Shown piece after piece: positions 42,302-52,306 of a DNA stretch of 64,000 nucleotides. The number at the start of each line of letters is the position of its first letter. Positions within the stretch are counted from its first letter, which is position 1. The notes below the pieces were generated by a model. It was not told the DNA's origin. It saw only the letters and a list, made by a program, of their open reading frames with translations, and did not search any database. Both the position numbers and the translations under genes were made by a program. Source of the DNA: Plesiocystis pacifica SIR-1 (GTDB lineage Bacteria; Myxococcota_A; Polyangia; Nannocystales; Nannocystaceae); assembly GCF_000170895.1 (NCBI RefSeq), contig NZ_ABCS01000034.1, forward strand, positions 22,340 to 86,339, given 5' to 3'.

Positions 42302-43108
42302 ATGACGAGCGCACGACAAGCAAAACGAGCGCGGGCTTGCCTGCAGCCCCTGGAGGACCTCGACGACGACGCCATCGCCAGGCTGCGCGTGGTCGCCACG
42401 GACATCGACGGGACCCTGACCCGCGCAGGCGCGCTGCGGGCCGAGCTGCTCACGGCCTTTGAGGCCCTGGGGGCCGCCGGGGTGCAGCTCATCCCGATCA
42501 GCGGGCGCCCTGCCGGTGAGGTCCTGGGCCTGTGCCGCTACCTCCCAGGGGTCGAATTCGGGGTCGCGGAGAACGGGCTGTTCGAGATCGTGCCCGACCA
42601 CGCGCCGCGCTGGCTCGGCGAGCCCACCCAGCTCGACCGCCTCGTCGCCGTCGGTGAACACCTGAACCGGGAACATGCGGCCAAGCTCCGGCGGACCGGG
42701 GACGCCTTTTGTCGCCTCGGGGACGTGGCCTACGAGCGCGATGGGCGCGAGGAGGGGGAGCTCGAGCGCCTGCGTGTCGCGGCCGAGGCCGAGGGCGTGT
42801 GCTTGATCTGGTCGACGGTGCACATCCACCTCGCCGAGCGCGTGCCCGACAAGGGCGCGGGCTTGCTGGCCCTGTTCGCCGAGCGCGAGATCGATCCGCG
42901 CGCGGTGGTGACGATCGGCGACTCGCCCAACGACGTCGGCCTGTTCGCGCCCCACGAGTCGGGGGCGGCGCGCTTTGGCCTGACCGTGGGCACGGCCGAC
43001 GTGCCGGCCAAGCGCGAGTGGTTCGCGCACCTGCCCGAGCGGGTGACCCGACAGCGCGAGCTCGACGGCTTCCTCGAGCTGAGCGCTCGCCTGCTAGCGA
43101 CGCGCTAG
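42302..43108 (+). CDS. HAD-superfamily phosphatase (Cof/SPP/MPGP-like)
   Basis: This 268-residue protein has nucleophile motif ATDIDGTLT (about 32-40), motif II IPISGRP, and motif IV GDSPNDVGLF with the metal-binding acids. The cap inserted between motifs II and III-IV fits the C2B sugar-phosphate phosphatase group. It should dephosphorylate a small phosphorylated metabolite such as a sugar phosphate. ATG 42302 was chosen over an upstream in-frame start at 42272 because the latter lies against the divergent kinase start. It has no signal peptide. Confidence 0.87.
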   Translation: MTSARQAKRARACLQPLEDLDDDAIARLRVVATDIDGTLTRAGALRAELLTAFEALGAAGVQLIPISGRPAGEVLGLCRYLPGVEFGVAENGLFEIVPDHAPRWLGEPTQLDRLVAVGEHLNREHAAKLRRTGDAFCRLGDVAYERDGREEGELERLRVAAEAEGVCLIWSTVHIHLAERVPDKGAGLLALFAEREIDPRAVVTIGDSPNDVGLFAPHESGAARFGLTVGTADVPAKREWFAHLPERVTRQRELDGFLELSARLLATR

Positions 43109-43245
43109 GCGAATCCCTGCACACGCCGATCAATGTGCGCGCACCGTGGATCACACGGTCGCCGCACGTCGCCAGGCGTCGTCTGGGCGTGGTCGCTGAC
43201 AAAAACTTCGACCTATAGTTCGCGCGCGACAGGAGACGCGCAGCC

Positions 43246-44370
<1,125 letters not shown>

Positions 44371-44440
44371 GCTGAGCGCGGCCGCCTGGCGACGACGAGA
44401 GGCGAGCGCCGTCGGTGACCCGGCGGGGCTCGCTTTCGTC

Positions 44441-45088
44441 ATGCTCGTCGGCGTGACGCCGCGCAGCCTCGCCGCCCTGGCCCTCGCTCTGACCCTCGCC
44501 GCGGGCTGCTCGGAGGCCAGCGGGGACGAGGACGCGAGCGCCTCGTCCTCGACGCCCGCGCCCTCGGAGCAGGCCGAGCCAGATCCAGCTCCCGAGCCGC
44601 CCGAGGGCGCGGTCCAGGCCGTGGCGCTCAGCCAGGTCTACTGGAGCAGCTCCAACCCCTCCCTGGGTCCCCACGAGGTCACGTCCAGCGCCTCCGTCGG
44701 CCCGGGCAGCTTCGAGAGCCCCGCGGCCTGGGAGGCCGCGGCCGCCCGCTTGCTCGACGACACGAAGGTCAACGGGGTCGCGAGCTTGCGCGAGTACATG
44801 CTCGCGGTGATCAACAAAGACGGGGCTGCGCTCGCGCGCATCTCGGCCGCCGACAACGACGAGCTCCGGGAGGGGGGCGGCTACGCCTCGCTGGCCCTGA
44901 CGACCACCGACGGGCAGCGCGTGCGCATCTCCAACCTGAAGCAGACCCGGCTGAGCGGGCGCTGGAGCAGCTTTTGGGACGAGCACCTGCGCGGACGGAT
45001 CGTCCGGGACGAGCCGCCCGGCGAGGTGCTGCCGGTGCTGAAGGACGAGGCGCTGCGGGGCTCAGCCGACGCGCCGCCGCCAGAGTAG
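44441..45088 (+). CDS. Lipoprotein of unknown function
   Basis: This 215-residue protein has a signal ending LAAGC (Cys about 23), then an Asp/Glu/Ser/Pro linker to about 55. The folded part includes AVALSQVYWSSSNPSLGPHE, a helix with WEAAAARLLDD, and strands LALTTTDGQRVRISNLK. The shape is compatible with a small beta-alpha envelope domain, but I recognise no family. It lies between alanine dehydrogenase and the AT-richer island. Confidence 0.7.
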   Translation: MLVGVTPRSLAALALALTLAAGCSEASGDEDASASSSTPAPSEQAEPDPAPEPPEGAVQAVALSQVYWSSSNPSLGPHEVTSSASVGPGSFESPAAWEAAAARLLDDTKVNGVASLREYMLAVINKDGAALARISAADNDELREGGGYASLALTTTDGQRVRISNLKQTRLSGRWSSFWDEHLRGRIVRDEPPGEVLPVLKDEALRGSADAPPPE

Positions 45089-45155
45089 CTGGGTGGCCGC
45101 CCCGTGCGCTCGGCCCGTGCGGGACGCAATGACAATCTACGAGTAGACTCTCCCC

Positions 45156-46625
45156 ATGCTCACCCGTCTCGAAGTCGATGGCTTCAAGAATCTGCTCGGC
45201 TTCGCGGTCGACTTCGGGCCGTTCACGTGTATTGCAGGGCCCAACGCCGTCGGGAAGTCCAATGTCTTCGACGCCATTGATTTTCTGAGCGCGCTTGCGG
45301 ATCGCTCACTGCTCGAAGCGGCCAGCTTGGTGCGGACGACACACAGTCGGGCTGGTGACCCTCGGGACTTGTTCTGGACGGATGGTGTACGTCGAGCAGC
45401 AGTGATGCGCTTCGCCGCCGAGATGATCGTGAGCCCGCATGTCGAGGACGCGTTCGGTCGACGCTCGGAGCCATCGACGACCTACATGCGCTACGAGGTC
45501 CACCTCGGCTACGAGGCGCCGACTGGGCTCGCTACTCGAGGGCGGCTCGTGCTGTTGCATGAAAAACTCGAGCATATTCGGCGCGATGAAGCCTCCAAGC
45601 GTTTGGGGTTTAAACACAGCGCGAAGAAATTTCGCCAAGCCGTACTTCGAGGCCGGCCCACTGGCAAGCACCCGTTCATCTACACCGAGCGCAATGTTGA
45701 CGGGCAACTCGTCATCAATCAGAGCCAAGATAAACACGGTGGGCGCCCCTCGCCGTCCCCTGCCAAGAGTGCCCAGGCAACTCTCGCAAGTGGAGTCGCC
45801 ACGACGGAGCATCCGACAATTTTGGCGGCCCAGAAAGAAATGCAGTCCTGGCGCCGGCTCGCGTTGGAACCAGCGGCCATGCGTGAGCCAGACGCGTTCT
45901 CGGCTCCAAATACTCTGGGGGTCGATGGCTCTCGGCTAGCCGCTACACTATACTCGCTGGCCAATCGGCAGGAGGGGGAAGATGCTGCTCCCGAGGAAGT
46001 ATACGCAGCTTTGGCAAATCGGATGTCTGACTTGGTGCCTGTTCGCGGTATCAGAGTCGAGCGTGATGACAAGCGGGAGTTGCTGACTCTAGAACTCGAA
46101 GGGCTAGAGGGAGGCTTCTTGCCGGCTCGTGCGCTGTCGGATGGAACCCTTCGCTTCTTGGCGTTAGCTGTGTTGGGGATCGACCCTCGCGAGCGTGGGG
46201 TCATTTGCATGGAGGAGCCAGAGAACGGTATCCACCCTGCGCGTATCGAGGCGATGGTAGAACTCGTGTGTAGTTTGGCCGTCAATCCCATGGAGGAACT
46301 CTCGCCGGTGAATCCGTTCAGGCAGATTGTCATTAATACACACTCGCCAGGCCTGATTCGATTTGTTCATTCCCGTGATCCTGACGCACTGCTGTTTGCG
46401 AAACTGGCTGGTTACAAGGACTCCGAAACGAGTACTGCGCGGGTGCTTCGCTTGTTGCCCGTGGTGGGGTCGCGGAGGGCTGCGATGGCCGAGGGGGGAA
46501 GCCTTGAGCTCTATGAGGTGTTGGACTACCTCCAGCCTGACCCACGGACCTACGGCACTCTGCCGGGGGCACAGTTGAACCTCGCAGCTAGCGAAGGACA
46601 GGGGTGGGGGGAAATGAAGGAATGA
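45156..46625 (+). CDS. AAA_21/SMC-like ATPase, likely component of a two-gene defence-type module
   Basis: This is a 489-residue ATPase of the RecF/OLD/SMC-like class. It starts MLTRLEVDGFKNLLGF, with Walker A GPNAVGKSN (about 28-36), an ABC-type signature ARALSDGTLRF (about 325), Walker B GVICMEEPENGIHP (about 347) and the switch His in INTHSP. Between the ends lies about 280 residues of variable helical sequence. Such ATPases pair with Toprim nucleases in OLD, Gabija and PARIS-like systems. Codon use and base composition are clearly more AT-rich than both neighbours, suggesting acquisition. The last codons overlap the start of the Toprim gene. Confidence 0.85.
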   Translation: MLTRLEVDGFKNLLGFAVDFGPFTCIAGPNAVGKSNVFDAIDFLSALADRSLLEAASLVRTTHSRAGDPRDLFWTDGVRRAAVMRFAAEMIVSPHVEDAFGRRSEPSTTYMRYEVHLGYEAPTGLATRGRLVLLHEKLEHIRRDEASKRLGFKHSAKKFRQAVLRGRPTGKHPFIYTERNVDGQLVINQSQDKHGGRPSPSPAKSAQATLASGVATTEHPTILAAQKEMQSWRRLALEPAAMREPDAFSAPNTLGVDGSRLAATLYSLANRQEGEDAAPEEVYAALANRMSDLVPVRGIRVERDDKRELLTLELEGLEGGFLPARALSDGTLRFLALAVLGIDPRERGVICMEEPENGIHPARIEAMVELVCSLAVNPMEELSPVNPFRQIVINTHSPGLIRFVHSRDPDALLFAKLAGYKDSETSTARVLRLLPVVGSRRAAMAEGGSLELYEVLDYLQPDPRTYGTLPGAQLNLAASEGQGWGEMKE

Positions 46626-47260
46626 AGCTGTCATTTGTGTTCATTGGTGAAGGTCCGACAGATGCCTTGCTGACTCCGCACCTGGAGCGGCTTTGTCTCG
46701 AAGCGGATCCTCGAGTGATCGAGGTGCGAGGAACTCATATTGACTTCAGCAGTATTCCCGGAGCGCCAGGCCGGAGACTCGTCGACCAGCTATCGTGGGT
46801 TAGAGAGCATGCCTCACGTGCAGATATCGTGTTTATCCATCGTGACGCCGATAGTCGGGATGCTGAACCTGTCCGACAACGGATCGCTAAGGCAGTCTCT
46901 ACAGCGGGCATTGAGGCGAAGTGGGTAGCTGTCGTTCCCGTTCAGGAGCTCGAGGCGTGGCTATTGGTAGACGAGGCGGCCATTCGCCTTGCTGTGGCAA
47001 ACCCAAGGGGGAAGGCGAGCCTTGACCTGCCCAAGCCCAAGCACGTCGAGATGCGTGCAAACCCGAAGGAGGCGCTCAAGAAGGCGATCGTGGTGGCTGG
47101 AAAAAGCGGTCGTGCTGCGGCGAACTTCGCCGAGGCTCGACGACGCCTACTCGAGCGCATCGATATCCATGGCCCGGTTTCTCAGCTGCCGGCCTGGCGG
47201 CGACTCGTAGACGACGTAGGTGCTGTTGTGACGGAGCTGCTACGGGAGCGTGGGGAGTGA
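46622..47260 (+). CDS. DUF4276-type Toprim protein, partner of the ATPase
   Basis: This is a 212-residue protein starting inside the stop of the ATPase gene (ATGA). It shows a Toprim pattern: FIGEGPTDALL with the first acidic residue, IVFIHRDADSRD with the Asp pair (about 72-83), and VQELEAWLLVDE (about 105-116). This matches the layout of DUF4276 proteins, a Toprim subfamily usually found next to AAA ATPases. A nuclease or nucleotide-binding role is likely from the fold but not proven. Same low-GC composition as the ATPase gene; no signal peptide. The convergent DUF2330 remnant begins 14 bp after its stop. Confidence 0.82.
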   Translation: MKLSFVFIGEGPTDALLTPHLERLCLEADPRVIEVRGTHIDFSSIPGAPGRRLVDQLSWVREHASRADIVFIHRDADSRDAEPVRQRIAKAVSTAGIEAKWVAVVPVQELEAWLLVDEAAIRLAVANPRGKASLDLPKPKHVEMRANPKEALKKAIVVAGKSGRAAANFAEARRRLLERIDIHGPVSQLPAWRRLVDDVGAVVTELLRERGE

Positions 47261-47274
47261 CGAGCCTGACAGGG

Positions 47275-48466
47275 TCACTCGGTCAGGCGCCGCCGGGCGC
47301 CGGCGAAGGGCCCTCCGACGAGCCCCAGGACCAGTAGCCCCAGCGCGACGCCCAGCGGGCTGTGGTCCTGGCCGTCGCTCGAGCACCCGCAGCTGACCTC
47401 GCCCTGCTCGTCGAGGCCCGCGCCGGTGTCGCTGCCGTCGCCGCCGATCTCCTCGCCGCCGCCGGCGCCGGTGCCCCCCTCGGCGCCGCCGGTGGTTCCG
47501 CCCTCGCTCCCGCCGTCGTCGCTCCCGGTGCCGGCGCCGGTGCCCCCCTCAGAGCCGCCCGTGTCTCCGGTGCCGCCGGCCTCGGACTTGCACACCAGGC
47601 CGGCCTGCTGCTCGGCGTGGGCGCTGAGGATGGCCTCGCTGTTGTCTTGCACGACCTGCGGCGGGCCCATGGCGGGGACCTGCTCGACGCGCAGGGCCCG
47701 GGGCATGTCAGGGAAGTCGGGGTAGGCCGTGCCGCTGGGCTGGCAGATCTGGACGAGCTGCTGCCCGCCCTGGTCCGCGCTGGCCTCGAACTCGACGTCG
47801 AACAGCCGGTCGCCGCCGCACTGGATCAGCGAGTCGGTGAGCACCGTGCGCGAGACCTCGGGCAGGTCTTCGTTGACGTGGAAGGTGGGGTCCGCGGTCA
47901 TCTCGTTGGGCGAGATGGTGGTGTGCAGGCGGGTGAGGTAGGGCCAGGTGTCGAGCAGGTCGGCGGCGTGCATGCCCGGGACGATGACGCGCTCGGCGAG
48001 GGCCTCGCTGAAGGCCACGTCGTCCCAGGCGTCGAGGTCGATCTCGTCGGCGAAGGACTCGATGTTGGACCAGAACTGGTTGGTGTCGACGCCGTCGGGG
48101 GGCGGGATGAACTCGGCGAGCAAGACCCGGACCATGGGGTGGGTGTTGAGGCCCTGGCCGACGATGATGTCGAGGGCCTCGATGGGGTCGGCGCCGAGGA
48201 AGTCGGTCTCGTCCCACAGCGCGTTGTAGATGTTCGAGGTCGAGCTCGGGGTGTCGCCGGCGTAGTCCGTGGCGAAGGCCCGCTCGCCTCGTCGGCGGCG
48301 ATCGCCAGCACGTCGATGTAGCGGGCCAGGCTGCCCGCGCTCCACCGGTAGGCGAGGGGGTTGAGCACGACGTGGGCGTAGTTGCTCGGGACCCAGCGGG
48401 CGGTGTCGAGGAAGTAGGCGCGCACGCCCATGTCCTCCTCGGCCGCGACGGCGGTCAGGGGCGGGA
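47275..48466 (-). pseudogene. Truncated, frameshifted DUF2330 copy (third in the array)
   Basis: The C-terminal half of a DUF2330 protein remains. Reading down from about 48466 it shows PPLTAVAAEEDMGVRAYFLD, then continues to AIAADEA near 48285. There the frame shifts, and RAFATDYAGDTPSSTSNIYN follows in another frame to the stop at 47275. The N-terminal half (signal peptide, CGGTFCDN, about 250 residues) is missing, and the homology begins right at the stop codon of the adjacent copy. A Gly/Ser/Thr linker and CGCSSDGQDHSPLG tail with Arg end are kept. The intact second frame from about 48290 may still be translated, but without a signal peptide. Confidence 0.8.
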
Positions 48467-48468
48467 AG

Positions 48469-50235
48469 TCAGCGATGGCGGCGGCGCCCAGCTCCGAGGC
48501 CGGCGAGGATCAGCAGGCCCATGGCGACGCCGAGGGGGCTGTGGTCCTGGCCATCGCTCGAGCACCCGCAGGTGACGTCGTAGGGCAGTTCGTAGCTCCC
48601 CCCGCTCTCGTCGTCGCCGAGCTCATCGCCGCCGTCGCCGCCATCCGCTGCGCCCCCGCCCGGGTTGGACAGGCAGGTCTGCGTGGCCTGCTGGGTGGCG
48701 TGGGCGTCGAGGATGGCCGCGCTGTTGTCCTGGACGACCTGGGGCGGGCCCATCTCGGGGATCTGCTCGATGCGCAGCGCCGTGGGCATGGCCTCGAAGC
48801 TCGGGTAGCTGGTGCCGTCGGGCTGGCAGACCTGGACGATCTGGGCGCCGCCGAGGTCCTCGCTGGCCTCGAAGGCGACGTCGTAGACTTGGTCGCCCCC
48901 GCACATCACGAGGGAGTCGGTGACCACCAGCGGGTCGACCTCGGGCAGGTCGGCGTTGACGTGGAAGGTGGGGTCCTCGGTCATCTCGCTGGGCGAGATG
49001 GTGGTGTGCAGGCGGGTCAGGTAGGGCCAGGTGTCGAGCAGGTCGGCGGCGTGCATGCCCGGGACGATGACGCGCTCGGCGAGGGCCTCGCTGAAGGCCA
49101 CGTCGTCCCAGGCGTCGAGGTCGATCTGGTCCTCGAAGGCGCCGATGTTGCTCCAAAACTGGGTCGGGCTGACGCCCTCGGGGGGCGGGATGAACTCGCT
49201 GAGCAGGGCGCGGACGAGGGCGTGGGTGTTGAGGCCCTGCTGGACGATGAGGTCGAGGGCCTCGATGGGGTCCGCGCCGAGGAAGGCGGCCTCGTCCCAC
49301 TGCGCGCTGTAGATGGTGTTGGTCGCGCTCGGGGTCTCGCCGGCGTAGTCCGTGGCGAAGGCCCGCCCCCCGGCCTCGTCGACGGCCAGGCTCAGGACCT
49401 CGAGCAGGGAGCTCCCGCCGGGGCCCCAGCCGTAGGCGAGGGGGTTGAGGACGACGTGCTGGTAGTTGGTCGGGGCCCAGCGCGCGGCGTCGAGGAAGTA
49501 GGCGCGCACGCCCATGTCCTCTTGGGCGGCGATGGCCGTGAGCCGCAGGGGCACGCAGGGCTCCTCGGCCTGGAAGCGGAACGCGAGCGGGTGGATCTCC
49601 TCGACCGCGGCCCCGGCGGTGAGCTTGACGGCGGCGAGCAGGAAGCCCTCGTCGATGTAGTCCTGGAGGATCGGCTCGGCGTCGGGGTCCTGGGCGTAGT
49701 CGTTGGCGTCGAGGAATTCGACGACCTCCTGGGCCGTGCCGCCCTGGAGCACGATGACCTCGAAGGCGCCGACGGTCTCCTCGAGCAAGACCTCCGGGGG
49801 GCCCTCGCCGACGTCGAGCTTGATCGAGCCCTCGTCACCGAAGCCCTCGGAGCCGCCGCCGTCGGCGTTGGGGTCGTCGGCGGTGCACTCGTAGCTGAGC
49901 TCGGTGCTCCAGCGCGGCGCGGTGTGCTGGCTCAGCCGGGCGAACAGGGCGTCGGAGCCGACCTGCACCTCGGGCAGGGCCTGGAGGGGCACGACCCACG
50001 CGAAGCGCTCGGCCTCGCCCTCGTACTGGATGCGCACGTGGACCTCGATGTCCGTGCCGTCGCGGACGAACAGGATGTCTTCGCCCCGTTGGTCCACGGG
50101 CATGGGCTCGGCGACGTTGTCGCAGAAGGTCCCGCCGCAGGCGGCGGCCTCGGGGCTGGGGGCGAGGGCGGCGAGGCCAGCGAAGACGGCGAGCGCGGAG
50201 GTGGCGAGGGTGGAGGTCGAGCGAAGCCAAGCCAT
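48469..50235 (-). CDS. DUF2330 surface protein with MYXO-CTERM-like tail
   Basis: This 588-residue exported protein has a signal peptide (about 1-32) that runs directly into ACGGTFCDN, the DUF2330 hallmark. A conserved body follows (RGEDILFVRDGTDIEVHVRI, WVVPLQALP, VIVPGMHAADLLDTWPYL, FHVNADLPEVDPLVVTDSL). The C-terminus has a Gly/Asp/Glu spacer, TCGCSS, a hydrophobic helix PLGVAMGLLILAGLG and a basic end GRRRHR, the arrangement of a MYXO-CTERM sorting signal. The protein should end up on the cell surface or be released by a myxosortase. The molecular function of DUF2330 is unknown. ATG 50235 starts the signal peptide. Paralogue of the gene upstream at 50374. Confidence 0.88.
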   Translation of the reverse strand: MAWLRSTSTLATSALAVFAGLAALAPSPEAAACGGTFCDNVAEPMPVDQRGEDILFVRDGTDIEVHVRIQYEGEAERFAWVVPLQALPEVQVGSDALFARLSQHTAPRWSTELSYECTADDPNADGGGSEGFGDEGSIKLDVGEGPPEVLLEETVGAFEVIVLQGGTAQEVVEFLDANDYAQDPDAEPILQDYIDEGFLLAAVKLTAGAAVEEIHPLAFRFQAEEPCVPLRLTAIAAQEDMGVRAYFLDAARWAPTNYQHVVLNPLAYGWGPGGSSLLEVLSLAVDEAGGRAFATDYAGETPSATNTIYSAQWDEAAFLGADPIEALDLIVQQGLNTHALVRALLSEFIPPPEGVSPTQFWSNIGAFEDQIDLDAWDDVAFSEALAERVIVPGMHAADLLDTWPYLTRLHTTISPSEMTEDPTFHVNADLPEVDPLVVTDSLVMCGGDQVYDVAFEASEDLGGAQIVQVCQPDGTSYPSFEAMPTALRIEQIPEMGPPQVVQDNSAAILDAHATQQATQTCLSNPGGGAADGGDGGDELGDDESGGSYELPYDVTCGCSSDGQDHSPLGVAMGLLILAGLGAGRRRHR

Positions 50236-50373
50236 GGCGCGAGCATACCTGGGACACCGGGGCCTTCGTAAATCGCGGATCCTTGCGTCCGAGCTGCTCG
50301 CAGGTCGCTCTCTTTTAGCCGTCGTGGACGACGCCACGCCCTCCCTGCCCCACGTCCACGACTCGGAGCAGGC

Positions 50374-52197
50374 TCACACGCGCCGACGCCAGCGCCTCTG
50401 CCCCGGGCGCAGGCCGGCGAGGATCAGCAGGCCCAGGGCGAGCCCGACGGGCACGCGGCCCGGGTCGTCCGCGCTCGAGCACGCGCAGGCCACGTTCTGC
50501 GGCATGGCGCCGTCGTCCGCCTGGCCGCCCGCGCTCTCGTCGTCGCCGAGCTCGTCCTCGCCCCCTTCGGAGTTCGACTCGCACCAGACCTTCGAGTCCC
50601 AGGCCGCGTGGCTGGCGAGGATGGCCTCGCTGTTGTCTTGGATCACCTGGGGCGGGCCCATCTCGGGGATCTGTTCGATGCGCAGCGCCGCCGGCATGTC
50701 GACGAACTCCGGGGGATCGGACCAGTCGGGCTGGCACACGCGCACGGTCTGGCTGCCGCCCTGGTCCGCGGACGCGTCCACGGCCACCTCGTAGAGCTGG
50801 TCGCCGCCGCACAGCACCGGCGCGCTCGTGACCTGCTGGGGCGCGACCATGGGCAGGTCCGGGTTGACGTGGAAGGTCGGGTCGACGGTCATCTCGTGGG
50901 GCGAGATCGTGGTGTTCAGGCGGGTCAGGTAGGGCCAGGTGTCGAGCAGATCGGCGGCGTGCATGCCGGGGACGATGACCCGCTCGGCGAGGGCGTCGGC
51001 GAAGCCCTGGCCGTCCCAGGCGTCGAGGTCGATGAGCTCGGTGTACTCCCAGATGTTGCTCCAAAACTGGTTGGGGCCGAGGTCCGGGGGCGGCGGGATG
51101 TACTCGAGCAGGATCTGGCGGACCAGCGGGTGGGTGTTGAGGTTTTGCTGGACGATGTACTCGAGGGCCTCGACCGGATCGGCGTCGATGTAGACGCTCT
51201 CGTCCCAGCCCTCGTCGTAGATGTCGGCGTTGGGGGGCGGGGTCTGGCCGGCGTAGTCCGTGGTGAAGGCCCGGCCCCCGGCCTCGTCGGCGGCCAGGCT
51301 CAGCAGCTCGACGTAGCGCATGAGCGGGGTGATGTTGGTGCTCCACCACGGGTAGGCGAGGGGGTTGAGGGTGACGTGCTGGTAGTTGGTCGGGGCCCAG
51401 CGGGCGGTGTCGAGGAAGTAGGCGCGCACGCCCATGTCCTCCTGGGCGGCGATGGCCGTGAGCCGCAGGGGCACGCAGGGCTCGTCGGCCTGGAAGCGGA
51501 AGCTCAGCGGGTGGATCTCCTCGACCTCGGCGCCGGCGGTGAGCTTGACGGCGGCGAGCAGGAAGCCCTCGTCGATGTAGTCCTGGAGGATCGGCTCGGC
51601 GGCGCCGTCTTGGGCGTAGTCGTTGGCGTCGAGGAAGTCGACGACCTCCTGGGCCGTGCCGCCTTGGAGCACGACGACCTCGAAGGCGCCGACGGTCTCT
51701 TCGAGGACCACGTCGGGCCCGCCCGCGCCCGAGAAGTCTTCCTCGGGGATGAAGCTGATGCCGCCGCCGTCATCCTCGTAGTTGGGGCTGTCCTCCTCGC
51801 ACTCGTAGCTGCGCTGGATGGTCCACCGCGGCGCGGTCTGCTGGCTCAGCCGGGCGAACAGCGGGTCGGAGCCGACGGACACCTCGGGGATGGCCTGGAT
51901 GGGCACGATCCACGCGAAGCGCTCGGCCTCGCCCTCGTACTGGATGCGCACGTGGACCTCGATGTCCGTGCCGTCGCGGACGAACAGGATGTCCTCGCCG
52001 GACTGGTCCACGGGCATGGGCTGGCCGACGTTGTCGCAGAAGGTCCCGCCGCATGCGTGGGTCACGCCAGGCTGGGCCGCGAAAACCGCAGACGCGCAAA
52101 CTAGGGGTGCCAGAACACGGAAGAGTTTTGGGGTGAGCGTGGGCGCTGGGCGCTGTCGCTCTCTGTCATGGTCGGGCTGGGGGGCCAGGAAGGTCAT
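50374..52197 (-). CDS. DUF2330 surface protein with MYXO-CTERM-like tail
   Basis: This is a 607-residue paralogue of the 48469 gene. It has a longer basic n-region, a signal peptide to about 48, then HACGGTFCDN. The core is nearly the same (QSGEDILFVRDGTDIEVHVR, ERVIVPGMHAADLLDTWPYL, CGGDQLYEVAVDASADQGGS). The tail is VACACSS, a hydrophobic helix VGLALGLLILAGL and a very basic end. It differs most in acidic loops near 135-165 and in the C-terminal spacer. It heads the three-copy tandem array; 138 bp separate it from the second copy. An AT-rich 109-bp region in front (52198-52306) is a shared divergent promoter region. Confidence 0.88.
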   Translation of the reverse strand: MTFLAPQPDHDRERQRPAPTLTPKLFRVLAPLVCASAVFAAQPGVTHACGGTFCDNVGQPMPVDQSGEDILFVRDGTDIEVHVRIQYEGEAERFAWIVPIQAIPEVSVGSDPLFARLSQQTAPRWTIQRSYECEEDSPNYEDDGGGISFIPEEDFSGAGGPDVVLEETVGAFEVVVLQGGTAQEVVDFLDANDYAQDGAAEPILQDYIDEGFLLAAVKLTAGAEVEEIHPLSFRFQADEPCVPLRLTAIAAQEDMGVRAYFLDTARWAPTNYQHVTLNPLAYPWWSTNITPLMRYVELLSLAADEAGGRAFTTDYAGQTPPPNADIYDEGWDESVYIDADPVEALEYIVQQNLNTHPLVRQILLEYIPPPPDLGPNQFWSNIWEYTELIDLDAWDGQGFADALAERVIVPGMHAADLLDTWPYLTRLNTTISPHEMTVDPTFHVNPDLPMVAPQQVTSAPVLCGGDQLYEVAVDASADQGGSQTVRVCQPDWSDPPEFVDMPAALRIEQIPEMGPPQVIQDNSEAILASHAAWDSKVWCESNSEGGEDELGDDESAGGQADDGAMPQNVACACSSADDPGRVPVGLALGLLILAGLRPGQRRWRRRV

Positions 52198-52306
52198 GGA
52201 GAGACTCTAACTCAAAAACTGGCAAAACTAGGATTAAATTTGAAATGTTTGTTTTGTTTCATTCTCTTGCCGGTCCGGGACCCCGCTGGCAGTGTTCTCG
52301 CCCCGC
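52198..52306. promoter_or_regulatory. AT-rich divergent promoter region
   Basis: Between the DUF2330 array and the beta-barrel-like gene lies an unusually AT-rich stretch (about 52205-52265, with runs such as ggattaaatttgaaatgttt). It is the natural place for promoters in both directions. I cannot place -35/-10 boxes with confidence. Confidence 0.45.
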
